Shown: positions 39,641 through 51,189, counted from the stretch's first letter. The stretch: 64,000 nucleotides of DNA from Hydractinia symbiolongicarpus (GCF_029227915.1 NC_079884.1:5892001-5956000); one strand, 5' to 3'. The notes: a model not told the origin generated them from the sequence alone. A program made the numbers and translations.

Positions 39641-42476
39641 ATTCTTGATGAGACGCTGAATAAAAGAAGTTTAATCGCCGGCAAACGAAAACCCGCGATT
39701 TCCCGTAAATCCCGGCTTGGCCCGTATAGTCAAAAGTATACAAAGAAAGTACCCAGGGAGTAAACTCATTTCCCGAACGATTTTTTAAATTACTTTTTCA
39801 CCACTAAAACGCATGAGACTTGTAGTTTTTAAAAATGTTTTCATTTTTGATGAGACGCTGAATAAAAGAAGTTTAATCGCCGGCAAACGAAAACCTGCGA
39901 TTTCCCGTAAATCCTGGACTCTGCCCGTATAGCCAAAAGTATACAAAGAAAGTACCCAGGGAGTAAACTCATTTCCCAAACGATTTTTTAAATTATTATT
40001 TCACCACTAAAACGCATGAGACTTGTAGTTTTCAAGAATGTTTTCATTTTTGATGAGACGCTGAATAAAAGCAGTTTAATCGCTGGCTAACGAAAACCCG
40101 CGATTTCCCGTAAATCCCGGGCTTGGCACGTATAGTCGAATGTATACAAAGAAAGTACCCTGTGAGTAAACTCATTTCCAGAACGATTTTTTAAATTATT
40201 TTTTCACCACTAAAACGCATGAGACTTGTAGTTTTTAAAAATGTTTTCATTTTTGATAAGACGCTGAATAAAAGAAGTTTAATCGCCGGCAAACGAAAAC
40301 CTGCGATTTCCCGTAAATCCTGGACTCGGCCCGTATAGTCAAAAGTATACAAAGAAAGTACCCAGGGAGTAAATTCATTTCCCGAACGATTTTTTAAATT
40401 ACTTTTTCACCACTAAAACGCATGAGACTTGTAGTTTTCAAAAATGTTTTCATTTTTGATGAGACGCTGAATAAAAGCAGTTTAATCGCCGGCAAACGAA
40501 AACCTGCGATTTCCCTAAATCCCGGACTCGGCCCGTATAGTCAAAAGTATACAAAGAAAGTACCCAGGGAGTAAACTCATTTCCAGAACGATTTTTTAAA
40601 TTATTTTTTCACCACTAAAACGCATAAGACTTGTAGTTTTTAAAAATGTTTTCATTTTTGAGGAGACGCTGAATAAAAGAAGTTTAATCGCTGGCAAACG
40701 AAAACCCGCGATTTCCCGTATATCCCGGGCTTGGCCCGTATAGTCAAAAGTATACAAAGAAAGTACCCAGGGAGTAAACTCATTTCCCGAACGATTTTTT
40801 ATATTATTTTTTTACCACTAAACGCATGAGACTTGTAGTTTTCAAAAATATTTTCATATTTGATGGGACGCTGAATAAAAGAAGTTTATTCGCCGGCAAA
40901 CGAAAACCTGCGATTTCCCGTAAATCCTGGACTCTGCCCGTATAGTCAAAAGTATACAAAGAAAGTACCCAGGGAGTAAACTCATTTCCCAAACGATTTT
41001 TTAAAATATTATTTCACCACTAAAACGCATGAGACTTGTAGTTTTCAAGAATGTTTTCATTCTTGATGAGACGCTGAATAAAAGAAGTTTAATCGCCGGC
41101 AAACGAAAACCCGCGATTTCCCGTAAATCCCGGCTTGGCCCGTATAGTCAAAAGTATACAAAGAAAGTACCCAGGGAGTAAACTCATTTCCCGAACGATT
41201 TTTTAAATTACTTTTTCACCACTAAAACGCATGAGACTTGTAGTTTTTAAAAATGTTTTCATTTTTGATGAGACGCTGAATAAAAGAAGTTTAATCGCCG
41301 GCAAACGAAAACCTGCGATTTCCCGTAAATCCTGGACTCTGCCCGTATAGCCAAAAGTATACAAAGAAAGTACCCAGGGAGTAAACTCATTTCCCAAACG
41401 ATTTTTTAAATTATTATTTCACCACTAAAACGCATGAGACTTGTAGTTTTCAAGAATGTTTTCATTTTTGATGAGACGCTGAATAAAAGCAGTTTAATCG
41501 CTGGCTAACGAAAACCCGCGATTTCCCGTAAATCCCGGGCTTGGCACGTATAGTCGAATGTATACAAAGAAAGTACCCTGTGAGTAAACTCATTTCCAGA
41601 ACGATTTTTTAAATTATTTTTTCACCACTAAAACGCATGAGACTTGTAGTTTTTAAAAATGTTTTCATTTTTGATAAGACGCTGAATAAAAGAAGTTTAA
41701 TCGCCGGCAAACGAAAACCTGCGATTTCCCGTAAATCCTGGACTCGGCCCGTATAGTCAAAAGTATACAAAGAAAGTACCCAGGGAGTAAATTCATTTCC
41801 CGAACGATTTTTTAAATTACTTTTTCACCACTAAAACGCATGAGACTTGTAGTTTTCAAAAATGTTTTCATTTTTGATGAGACGCTGAATAAAAGCAGTT
41901 TAATCGCCGGCAAACGAAAACCTGCGATTTCCCTAAATCCCGGACTCGGCCCGTATAGTCAAAAGTATACAAAGAAAGTACCCAGGGAGTAAACTCATTT
42001 CCAGAACGATTTTTTAAATTATTTTTTCACCACTAAAACGCATAAGACTTGTAGTTTTTAAAAATGTTTTCATTTTTGAGGAGACGCTGAATAAAAGAAG
42101 TTTAATCGCTGGCAAACGAAAACCCGCGATTTCCCGTATATCCCGGGCTTGGCCCGTATAGTCAAAAGTATACAAAGAAAGTACCCAGGGAGTAAACTCA
42201 TTTCCCGAACGATTTTTTATATTATTTTTTTACCACTAAACGCATGAGACTTGTAGTTTTCAAAAATATTTTCATATTTGATGGGACGCTGAATAAAAGA
42301 AGTTTATTCGCCGGCAAACGAAAACCTGCGATTTCCCGTAAATCCTGGACTCTGCCCGTATAGTCAAAAGTATACAAAGAAAGTACCCAGGGAGTAAACT
42401 CATTTCCCAAACGATTTTTTAAAATATTATTTCACCACTAAAACGCATGAGACTTGTAGTTTTCAAGAATGTTTTC
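39641..42476 (+). repeat. Tandem duplication, 1,418 bp x 2 (seven monomers)
   Basis: Copy 1 is 39,641-41,058 and copy 2 is 41,059-42,476. In the stretches I compared (for example 40,800-40,930 against 42,218-42,348) there is no difference, so this pair looks very recent. The junction is within a hairpin region: attcttgatg at 39,641 is duplicated at 41,059, preceded there by the caagaatg variant. The cell of seven monomers carries several private changes, including ggctaacg, ctgcccgtatagcc and ttgatgggacg. Confidence 0.85.
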
Positions 42477-43650
42477 ATTTTTGATGAGACGCTGAATAAA
42501 AGCAGTTTAATCGCCGGCAAACGAAAACCCGCGATTTCCCGTAAATCCCGGGTTTGGCACGTATAGTCGAATGTATACAAAGAAAGTACCCTGTGAGTAA
42601 ACTCATTTCCAGAACGATTTTTTAAATTATTTTTTCACCACTAAAACGCATGAGACTTGTAGTTTTTAAAAATGTTTTCATTTTTGATAAGACGCTGAAT
42701 AAAAGAAATTTAATCGCCGGCAAACGAAAACCTGCGATTTCCCGTATATCCCGGGCTTGGCCCGTATAGTCAAAAGTATACAAAGAAAGTACCCAGGGAG
42801 TAAACTCATTTCCCAAACGATTTTTTAAATTATTATTTCACCACTAAAACGCATGAGACTTGTAGTTTTCAAGAATGTTTTCATTTTTGATGAGACGCTG
42901 AATAAAAGCAGTTTAATCGCCGGCAAACGAAAACCCGCGATTTCCCGTAAATCCCGGGCTTGGCCCGTATAGTCAAAAGTATACAAAGAAAGTACCCAGG
43001 GAGTAAACTCATTTCCCGAACGATTTTTTAAATTACTTTTTCACCACTAAAACACATGAGACTTGTAGTTTTCAAAAATGTTTTCATTTTTGATGAGACG
43101 CTGAATAAAAGCAGTTTAATCGCCGGCAAACGAAAACCTGCGATTTCCCTAAATCCCGGACTCGGCCCGTATAGTCAAAAGTATACAAAGAAAGTACCCA
43201 GGGAGTAAACTCATTTCCAGAACGATTTTTTAAATTATTTTTTCACCACTAAAACGCATAAGACCTGTAGTTTTTAAAAATGTTTTCATTTTTGATGAGA
43301 CGCTGAATAAAAGAAGTTTAATCGCCGGCAAACGAAAACCCGCGATTTCCCGTAAATCCCGGGCTTGGCCCGTATAGTCAAAAGTATACAAAGAAAGTAC
43401 CCAGGGAGTGAACTCATTTCCCGAACGATTTTTTATATTATTTTTTTACCACTAAACGCATGAGACTTGTAGTTTTCAAAAATATTTTCATATTTGATGG
43501 GACGCTGAATATAAGAAGTTTAATCGCCGGCAAACGAAAATCCGCGATTTCCCGTAAATCCCGGACTCGGCCCGTATAGTCAAAAGTATACAAAGAAAGT
43601 ACCCAGGGAGTAAACTCATTTCCCGAACGATTTTTTAAATTATTTTTTCA

Positions 43651-43668
43651 CCACTAAAACGCATGAGA
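43651..43668 (+). other. Paralogous empty LINE insertion site 1
   Basis: The sequence ccactaaaacgcatgaga here is the uninterrupted form of the LINE target. The preceding monomer carries the same rare ttgatggga mark and the following one the same aaatcccgcg-type core as the flanks of the LINE. The LINE is absent, so this is a related pre-insertion arrangement. Confidence 0.7.
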
Positions 43669-44029
43669 CTTGTAGTTTTCAAAAATGTTTTCATTTTTGA
43701 TGAGACGCTTAATGAAAGAGGTTTAATCGCCGGCAAACGAAATCCCGCGTTTTCCCGTAAATCCGGGGCTTGGCCCGTATAGTCGAATGTATACAAAGAA
43801 AGTACCCAGGGAGTAAACTCATTTCCCGAACAATTTTTTAAATTTTTTTTTCACCACTAAAACGCATGAGACTTGTAGTTTTCAAAAATGTTTTCATTTT
43901 TGATGAGACGCTTAATGAAAGAGGTTTAATCGCCGGAAAACGAAAACCCGCGATTTCCCGTAAATCCCGGGCTTGGCCCGTATAGTCGAATGTATACAAA
44001 GAAAGTACCCTGTGAGTAAACTCATTTCC

Positions 44030-45650
44030 AGAACGATTTTTTAAATTATTTTTTCACCACTAAAACGCATAAGACTTGTAGTTTTTAAAAATGTTTTCAT
44101 TTTTGATGAGACGCTGAATAAAAAAAAGTTTAATCGCCGGCAAACGAAAACCCGCGATTTCCCGTAAATCCCGGCTTGGCCCGTATAGTCAAAAGTATAC
44201 AAAGAAAGTACCCAGGGAGTAAACTCATTTCCCGAACGATTTTTTAAATTACTTTTTCACCACTAAAACGCATGAGACTTGTAGTTTTTAAAAATGTTTT
44301 CATTTTTGATGAGACGCTTAATGAAAGAAGTTTAATCGCCGGCAAACGAAATCCCGCGTTTTCCCGTAAATCCGGGGCTTGGCCCGTATAGTCGAATGTA
44401 TACAAAGAAAGTACCCAGGGAGTAAACTCATTTCCCAAACGATTTTTTAAATTTTTTTTTACCACTAAAACGCATGAGACTTGTAGTTTTCAAGAATGTT
44501 TTCATTTTTGATGAGACGCTTAATGAAAGAGGTTTAATCGCCGGCAAACGAAAACCCGCGATTTCCCGTAAATCTCGGGCTTGGCACGTATAGTCAAATG
44601 TATACAAAGAAAGTACCCTGTGAGTAAACTCATTTCCAGAACGATTTTTTAAATTATTTTTTCACCACTAAAACGCATAAGACCTGTAGTTTTTAAAAAT
44701 GTTTTCATTTTTGATGAGACGCTGAATAAAAGAAGTTTAATCGCCGGCAAACGAAAACCCGCGATTTTCCGTAAATCCCGGCTTGGCCCGTATAGTCGAA
44801 TGTATACAAAGAAAGTACCCTGTGAGTAAACTCATTTCCAGAACGATTTTTTAAATTAATTTTTCACCACTAAAACGCATAAGACTTGTAGTTTTTAAAA
44901 ATGTTTTCATTTTTGATGAGACGCTGAATAAAAAAAAGTTTAATCGCCGGCAAACGAAAACCCGCGATTTCCCGTAAATCCCGGCTTGGCCCGTATAGTC
45001 AAAAGTATACAAAGAAAGTACCCAGGGAGTAAACTCATTTCCCGAACGATTTTTTAAATTACTTTTTCACCACTAAAACGCATGAGACTTGTAGTTTTTA
45101 AAAATGTTTTCATTTTTGATGAGACGCTTAATGAAAGAAGTTTAATCGCCGGCAAACGAAATCCCGCGTTTTCCCGTAAATCCGGGGCTTGGCCCGTATA
45201 GTCGAATGTATACAAAGAAAGTACCCAGGGAGTAAACTCATTTCCCAAACGATTTTTTAAATTTTTTTTTACCACTAAAACGCATGAGACTTGTAGTTTT
45301 CAAGAATGTTTTCATTTTTGATGAGACGCTTAATGAAAGAGGTTTAATCGCCGGCAAACGAAAACCCGCGATTTCCTGTAAATCTCGGGCTTGGCACGTA
45401 TAGTCAAATGTATACAAAGAAAGTACCCTGTGAGTAAACTCATTTCCAGAACGATTTTTTAAATTATTTTTTTCACCACTAAAACGCATAAGACCTGTAG
45501 TTTTTAAAAATGTTTTCATTTTTGATGAGACGCTGAATAAAAGAAGTTTAATCGCCGGCAAACGAAAACCCGCGATTTCCCGTAAATCCCGGCTTGGCAC
45601 GTATATTCAAAAGTATACAAAGAAAGTACCTAGGGAGTAAACTCATTTCC
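44030..45650 (+). repeat. Tandem duplication, 810 bp x 2 (four monomers)
   Basis: The variant acgctgaataaaaaaaag begins at 44,111 and 44,921, and three following monomers match in order. The copies separate near 45,600, where the second continues with ggcacgtatattc. Boundaries are approximate. Confidence 0.8.
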
Positions 45651-47276
45651 CGAACGATTTTTTAAATTACTTTTTCACCACTAAAACGCATGAGACTTGT
45701 AGTTTTTAAAAATGTTTTCATTTTTGATGAGACGCTTAATGAAAGAGGTTTAATCGCCGGCAAACGAAATCCTTCGTTTTCCCGTAAATCCGGGGCTTGG
45801 CCCGTATAGTCAAAAGTATACAAAGAAAGTACCCAGGGAGTAAACTCATTTCCCAAACGATTTTTTAAATTTTTTTTTCACCACTAAAACGCATGAGACT
45901 TGTACTTTTCAAGAATGTTTTCATTTTTGATGAGACGCTTAATGAAAGAGGTTTAATCGCCGGCAAACGAAAACCCGCGATTTCCCGTAAATCCCGGGCT
46001 TGGCACGTATAGTCGAATGTATACAAAGAAAGTACCCTGTGAGTAAACTCATTTCCAGAACGATTTTTTAAATTATTTTTTCACCACTAAAACGCATAAG
46101 ACCTGTAGTTTTTAAAAATGTTTTCATTTTTGATGAGACGCTGAATAAAAGAAGTTTAATCGCCGGCAAACGAAAACCCGCGATTTCCCGTAAATCCTGG
46201 CTTGGCCCGTATATTCAAAAGTATACAAAGAAAGTACCCAGTGAGTAAACTCATTTCCCGAACGATTTTTTAAATTACTTTTTCACCACTAAAACGCATG
46301 AGACTTGTAGTTTTTAAAAATGTTTTCATTTTTGATAAGACGCTGAATAAAAGAAGTTTAATCGCCGGCAAACGAAAACCCGCGATTTCCCGTAAATCCT
46401 GGACTCGGCCCGTATAGTCAAAAGTATACAAAGAAAGTACCCAGGGAGTAAACTCATTTCCCAAACGATTTTTTAAATTATTATTTCACCACTAAAACGC
46501 ATGAGACTTGTAGTTTTCAAAAATGTTTTCATTTTTGATGAGACGCTGAATAAAAGCAGTTTAATCGCCGGCAAACGAAAACCTGCGATTTCCCTAAATC
46601 CCGGACTCGGCCCGTATAGTCAAAAGTATACAAAGAATGTACCCAGGGAGTAAACTCATTTCCCAAACGATTTTTTAAATTATTATTTCACCACTAAAAC
46701 GCATGAGCCTTGTAGTTTTCAAAAATATTTTCATATTTGATGGGACGCTGAATAAAAGAAGTTTAATCGCCGGCAAACGAAAATCCGCGTTTTCCCGTAA
46801 ATCCGGGGCTTGGCACGTATAGTCAAAAGCATACAAAGAAAGTACCCAGGGAGAAATATCATTTCCCAAACGATTTTTTAAATTACTATTTCACCACTAA
46901 AGCCCATGAGACTTGTAGTTTTCAAGAATGTTTTCATTTTTGATGAGACGCTGAATAAAAGCAGTTTAATCGCCGGCAAACGAAAACCTGCGATTTCCCT
47001 AAATCCCGGACTCGGCCCGTATAGTCAAAAGTATACAAAGAAAGTACCCAGGGAGTAAACTCATTTTCAGAACGATTTTTTAAATTATTTTTTCACCACT
47101 AAAACGCATAAGACTTGTAGTTTTTAAAAATGTTTTCATTTTTGATGAGACGCTGAATAAAAAAAAGTTTAATCGCCGGCAAACGAAAACCCGCGATTTC
47201 CCGTAAATCCCGGCTTGGCCCGTATAGTCAAAAGTATACAAAGAAAGTACCCAGGGAGTAAACTCATTTCCCGAAC

Positions 47277-47914
47277 GATTTTTTAAATTACTTTTTCACC
47301 ACTAAAACGCATGAGACTTGTAGTTTTCAAAAATGTTTTCATTTTTGATGAGACGCTTAATGAAAGAGGTTTAATCGCCGGCAAACGAAATCCCGCGTTT
47401 TCCCGTAAATCCGGGGCTTGGCCCGTATAGTCGAATGTATACAAAGAAAGTACCCAGGGAGTAAACTCATTTCCCAAACGATTTTTTAAATTTTTTTTTC
47501 ACCACTAAAACGCATGAGACTTGTAGTTTTCAAGAATGTTTTCATTTTTGATGAGACGTTTAATGAAAGAGGTTTAATCGCCGGCAAACGAAAACCCGCG
47601 ATTTCCCGTAAATCTCGGGCTTGGCACGTATAGTCAAAAGTATACAAAGAACGTACCCAGGGAGTAAACTCATTTCCCGAACGATTTTTTATATTATTTT
47701 TTTACCACTAAACGCATGAGACTTGTAGTTTTCAAAAATATTTTCATATTTGATGGGACGCTGAATAAAAGAAGTTTAATCGCCGGCAAACGAAAATCCG
47801 CGATTTCCCGTAAATCCCGGACTCGGCCCGTATAGTCAAAAGTATACACAGAAAGTACCCAGGGAGTAAACTCATTTCCCGAACGATTTTTTAAATTATT
47901 TTTTCACCACTAAA
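47277..47914 (+). repeat. Left flank of LINE, duplicated at 53,527-54,164
   Basis: About 638 bp matches at an offset of exactly 6,250 bp. I find two substitutions: tatacacagaaag against tatacaaagaaag, and gaacgatt against gcacgatt. Further similarity reaches back to about 47,214. It includes the rare variants aacgtaccc and ttgatggga. The copy at 54 kb continues through the insertion point without the LINE. Confidence 0.88.
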
Positions 47915-47947
47915 TATTTATTTATTTATTTATTTATTTATTTATTT
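47915..47947 (-). repeat. (AATA)8 tail of the LINE
   Basis: Eight TATT repeats on the plus strand plus one T, directly against the satellite flank ccactaaa. On the element strand this is an (AATA)n tail. Short tandem repeats, rather than poly-A, end many CR1, L2, I and RTE-type LINEs. It marks the 3' end of the element and so fixes its orientation. Confidence 0.9.
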
Positions 47948-48352
47948 CCGAATTTATATACAGGATGAGTATGTCAGTAAAAAATACTGTTATAAATATA
48001 CGTCCTGTTTATGCATACGTTAAATCTAGTTAGTAATATATATTAAAAATGCAAAGAAAAGTATCAAACTGAAAAAAATATAATCTCAAAAACTGATGGG
48101 AAACGCAAAATTAGCCAAAACGTGCGAAAAAGTAACGACCAAAAGAAACAGTGGCAGGAAAGAAGTAGTTGCCATCGAAAAGAAATTAAAAACTAGTTTA
48201 CACATACACACAATCACACAAATAAATCAATATAACCAAAAACTAAAAATTCGACGAACTATCTCGGCAAGTGTAACTTAGAACAAGTCGCCATGAACAA
48301 TCTAAAAGGTGTATTACGAGAAAACTTAAAGTATAAAAAATACTCAAAGAAT
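47948..48352 (-). other. 3' untranslated region of the LINE
   Basis: AT-rich, without a credible coding frame. Near its 3' end (47,959-48,010) there is a potential stem-loop on the plus strand: outer arms acagga and tcctgt, an inner pair gtat and atac, and an inner hairpin cagta-aaaaa-tactg at about 47,976-47,990. LINE 3' ends often carry a stem-loop recognised by their own reverse transcriptase. That role is inferred here from position only. Confidence 0.7.
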
Positions 48353-49471
48353 TTATCTAAACTCAAAATTTAGTAACTTGTTACTAAACTCATGTCCACT
48401 CTGCCGGATCTCCTTGGGCAAGGAGTTGAAAAGCCTAGCTCCTTGAAAGAAGAAACCCGACCGAGCAAACTCAAGTTTTATTTTAGGAATTTTTAAAAGA
48501 AAATTCTGATTTCTAGTTGAAAAATTATGGGAGTTTAAAGTAAAATAATTATCAAAATTCGAGCAACAATCACCATCCAAACATTTTTTTACCAACTTAA
48601 CAGCATGTTTTTTAATCATGTCTGATGTGTTGATACTCGCATCTTTTGTTATCGTTATTGCTCGTCTATCCAACGATCGTAATTTTTGTGATTGTGTTGC
48701 TGTTAAATTTAAAAATGACAAGCAATTATATCGAATAACAGATTGTATGATAGATCGATAAACACGTCTGATAGCTTCTTCGTTCAAGAAATACTTGAGT
48801 TTACACAACAACCTTAACTTTGACGAGGACTTTTTGTACATACTATCAAATTGCGGACCAATATTAAGAGTGTGATCGATTACTGTACCAAGATATTTAT
48901 AAGATGCAGTCACATTGATTGGTACTCCGTCAAAAAGCAATGCAAAGTCAGCTTTTGACATTGCTAATCTTTTTGCTGTCCCAAATAGCACGCACTCAGT
49001 CTTTCCAGGTTTTAAATTAATCACAAGTTCATTTTCACGAAAGTATGAGCTGATGTTCTTTAAATCATTATTTAACAATTCTTCTATCTGAGAAATTTTG
49101 TTTGAAGAAACGTAGATAACAGTATCATCAGCGAATTCCACAACGTCAGCTTTTTTCAGAATGTCCGGAAAATCGTTAAAGAAAATTAAAAACAGTAGAG
49201 GTCCAAGGATAGAACCTTGTGGCACCCCACACAAAACCGGATAAGGATCGGATAACACATCGTCAAAACCAACAATTTGTTTTCTGTCAAACAAATAGCT
49301 CTCAAACCACTGAAGTGTGACATTGCTTACCCCATATTGTTTTAACTTTGCTAGAAGGGTTGCGTGTCCAAGGGTATCGAAAGCTTTCGATAAGTCAATG
49401 AATATCGCGCCAGTAATTTTTCCTTTGTCTGCAGCTTTTCTTATATCATCTAACAATAATGCTGTTGCAAG
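48353..49471 (-). pseudogene. Reverse transcriptase fragment of LINE (5' truncated)
   Basis: A partial RNA-dependent DNA polymerase of a non-LTR retrotransposon, about 372 codons ending in TAA at 48,353-48,355. It would copy element RNA into DNA at a nicked target. Counting residues from the in-frame satellite methionine at 49,606, the RT part begins at residue 46 (LATALLLDD). Motif A, FIDLSKAFDT (69-78), has its catalytic Asp at 71. Motif B is GVPQGSILGP (127-136). Motif C is FADDT (158-162) with Asp 160 and 161. A motif D-like GKTECVLFG (201-209) and motif E-like YKYLGTVID (236-244) follow. A C-terminal region ending with FNSLPKEIRQS is typical of CR1/L2/Jockey-type proteins. The finger subdomain and the AP-type endonuclease are absent, so it cannot be a functional element. 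There is no internal stop or frameshift. It has no promoter of its own that I can see. Confidence is high for RT and moderate for the clade. Confidence 0.93.
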
Positions 49472-50380
49472 CATGAGACTTGTAGTTTTCAAAAATGTTT
49501 TCATTTTTGATGAGACGCTTAATGAAAGAGGTTTAATCGCCGGCAAACGAAATCCCGCGTTTTCCCGTAAATCCGGGGCTTGGCCCGTATAGTCGAATGT
49601 ATACAAAGAAAGTACCCAGGGAGTAAACTCATTTCCCGAAGACTTGTAGTTTTCAAAAATGTTTTCATTTTTGATGAGGCGCTTAATGAAAGAGGTTTAA
49701 TCGCCGGAAAACGAAAACCCGCGATTTCCGTAAATCCCGGGCTTGGCCCGTATAGTCGAATGTATACAAAGAAAGTACCCTGTGAGTAAACTCATTTCCA
49801 GAACGATTTTTTAAATTATTTTTTCACCACTAAAACGCATAAGACTTGTAGTTTTTAAAAATGTTTTCATTTTTGATGAGACGCTGAATAAAAAAAAGTT
49901 TAATCGCCGGCAAACGAAAACCCGCGATTTCCCGTAAATCCCGGCTTGGCCCGTATAGTCAAAAGTATACAAAGAAAGTACCCAGGGAGTAAACTCATTT
50001 CCCGAACGATTTTTTAAATTACTTTTTCACCACTAAAACGCATGAGACTTGTAGTTTTTAAAAATGTTTTCATTTTTGATGAGACGCTTAATGAAAGAGG
50101 TTTAATCGCCGGCAAACGAAAACCCGCGTTTTCCCGTAAATCCGGGGCTTGGCCCGTATAGTCGAATGTATACAAAGAAAGTACCCTGTGAGTAAACTCA
50201 TTTCCAGAACAATTTTTTAAATTTTTTTTTCACCACTAAAACGCATGAGACTTGTAGTTTTCAAGAATGTTTTCATTTTTGATGAGACGCTTAATGAAAG
50301 AGGTTTAATCGCCGGCAAACGAAAACCCGCGATTTCCCGTAAATCTCGGGCTTGGCACGTATAGTCGAATGTATACAAAG
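49472..50380 (+). repeat. Right flank of LINE, duplicated at 54,168-55,115
   Basis: Matches the empty paralogue at an offset of 4,696 bp up to 49,640, and of 4,735 bp after the 39-bp deletion. The rare one-base loss gatttccgtaaat (near 49,723 and 54,458) is shared. Apart from the deletion I noted only a one-base difference, gtatacaaag against gtatacaaaa, before the copies separate near 50,390. Confidence 0.85.
49477..49640 (+). repeat. Shortened monomer, 164 bp, next to the LINE
   Basis: After cccgaa at 49,640 the sequence jumps straight to gacttgtag at 49,641. The paralogue at 54,333-54,380 has 39 more bases there, the T-tract and caccactaaaacgcatga. The 39-bp deletion is private to the LINE-bearing copy. 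It lies about 170 bp from the LINE 5' end. Confidence 0.85.
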
Positions 50381-51189
50381 AAAGTACATTGTGAGTAAAC
50401 TCATTTCCAGAACAATTTTTTAAATTATTTTTTCACCACTAAAACGCATTAGACTTGTAGTTTTTAAAAATGTTTTCATTCTTGATGAGACGCTGAATAA
50501 AAGAAGTTTAATCGCCGGCAAACGAAAACCCGCGATTTCCCGTAAATCCCGGCTTGGCCCGTATAGTCAAAAGTATACAAAGAAAGTACCCAGGGAGTAA
50601 ACTCATTTCCCGAACGATTTTTTAAATTACTTTTTCACCACTAAAACGCATGAGACTTGTAGTTTTTAAAAATGTTTTCATTTTTGATGAGACGCTGAAT
50701 AAAAGAAGTTTAATCGCCGGCAAACGAAAACCTGCGATTTCCCGTAAATCCTGGACTCTGCCCGTATAGCCAAAAGTATACAAAGAAAGTACCCAGGGAG
50801 TAAACTCATTTCCCAAACGATTTTTTAAATTATTATTTCACCACTAAAACGCATGAGACTTGTAGTTTTCAAGAATGTTTTCATTTTTGATGAGACGCTG
50901 AATAAAAGCAGTTTAATCGCTGGCTAACGAAAACCCGCGATTTCCCGTAAATCCCGGGCTTGGCACGTATAGTCGAATGTATACAAAGAAAGTACCCTGT
51001 GAGTAAACTCATTTCCAGAACGATTTTTTAAATTATTTTTTCACCACTAAAACGCATGAGACTTGTAGTTTTTAAAAATGTTTTCATTTTTGTTAAGACG
51101 CTGAATAAAAGAAGTTTAATCGCCGGCAAACGAAAACCTGCGATTTCCCGTAAATCCTGGACTCGGCCCGTATAGTCAAAAGTATACAA

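Larger units (their letters stand above)
38596..39680 (+). repeat. Duplication at offset 609 bp (three monomers)
   Basis: 38,596 to about 39,070 matches 39,205 to about 39,680. The rare ttgtcaccac (38,781 and 39,390) and cgttttcccgtaaatccgg are shared. Confidence 0.75.
1..47914 (+). repeat. 203-bp satellite array, left block
   Basis: Tandem satellite, about 236 head-to-tail monomers. The marker atgagacttgtag begins at 71, 274 and 477 and then recurs every 203 bp, with offsets of one to a few bases from small indels. All copies have the same orientation and I see no inversion. A monomer reads: hairpin region, short linker, GC-rich core (ccggcaaacgaaa to ggcccgtatag), gtatac palindrome, gagtaaactc inverted repeat, then T-tracts and caccactaaa. 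Type A copies carry gtcaaaagtatac and cccagggag. Type B copies carry gtcgaatgtatac and ccctgtgag. The array is non-coding as far as can be seen. It is probably heterochromatic, either centromeric or pericentromeric, but nothing in the sequence proves the location. Confidence 0.97.
47915..49471 (-). mobile_element. 5'-truncated non-LTR retrotransposon (CR1/L2/Jockey-like LINE)
   Basis: This is the only non-satellite DNA in the window. Read on the minus strand it has a partial reverse transcriptase frame, about 400 bp of 3' untranslated sequence and a tail of eight AATA repeats. The endonuclease and the N-terminal part of the reverse transcriptase are missing, as expected for incomplete target-primed reverse transcription. 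Comparison with the empty site at 54,159-54,176 (ccactaaaacgcatgag) shows that the flanks join after ccactaaa and before gcatgag. About two bases were lost and there is no target-site duplication, which fits some CR1/L2-type insertions. The clade assignment rests on the C-terminal motif pattern only. The frame is uninterrupted, so the insertion is probably young. It cannot move on its own. Confidence 0.92.

Noticed and set aside
48096-48281. 61-codon plus-strand frame inside the LINE 3' region
   Set aside because: Low-complexity lysine and asparagine-rich translation of AT-rich untranslated sequence, antisense to the element, with no recognisable domain.
47915-49471. Full-length autonomous LINE or an LTR element or retrovirus
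   Set aside because: There are no LTRs, no integrase, no gag and no endonuclease. Only the C-terminal two thirds of the reverse transcriptase remains, and the AATA tail marks a non-LTR element.
49317-49592. 91-codon plus-strand frame across the LINE-satellite junction
   Set aside because: It is the antisense shadow of the reverse transcriptase and of the satellite.
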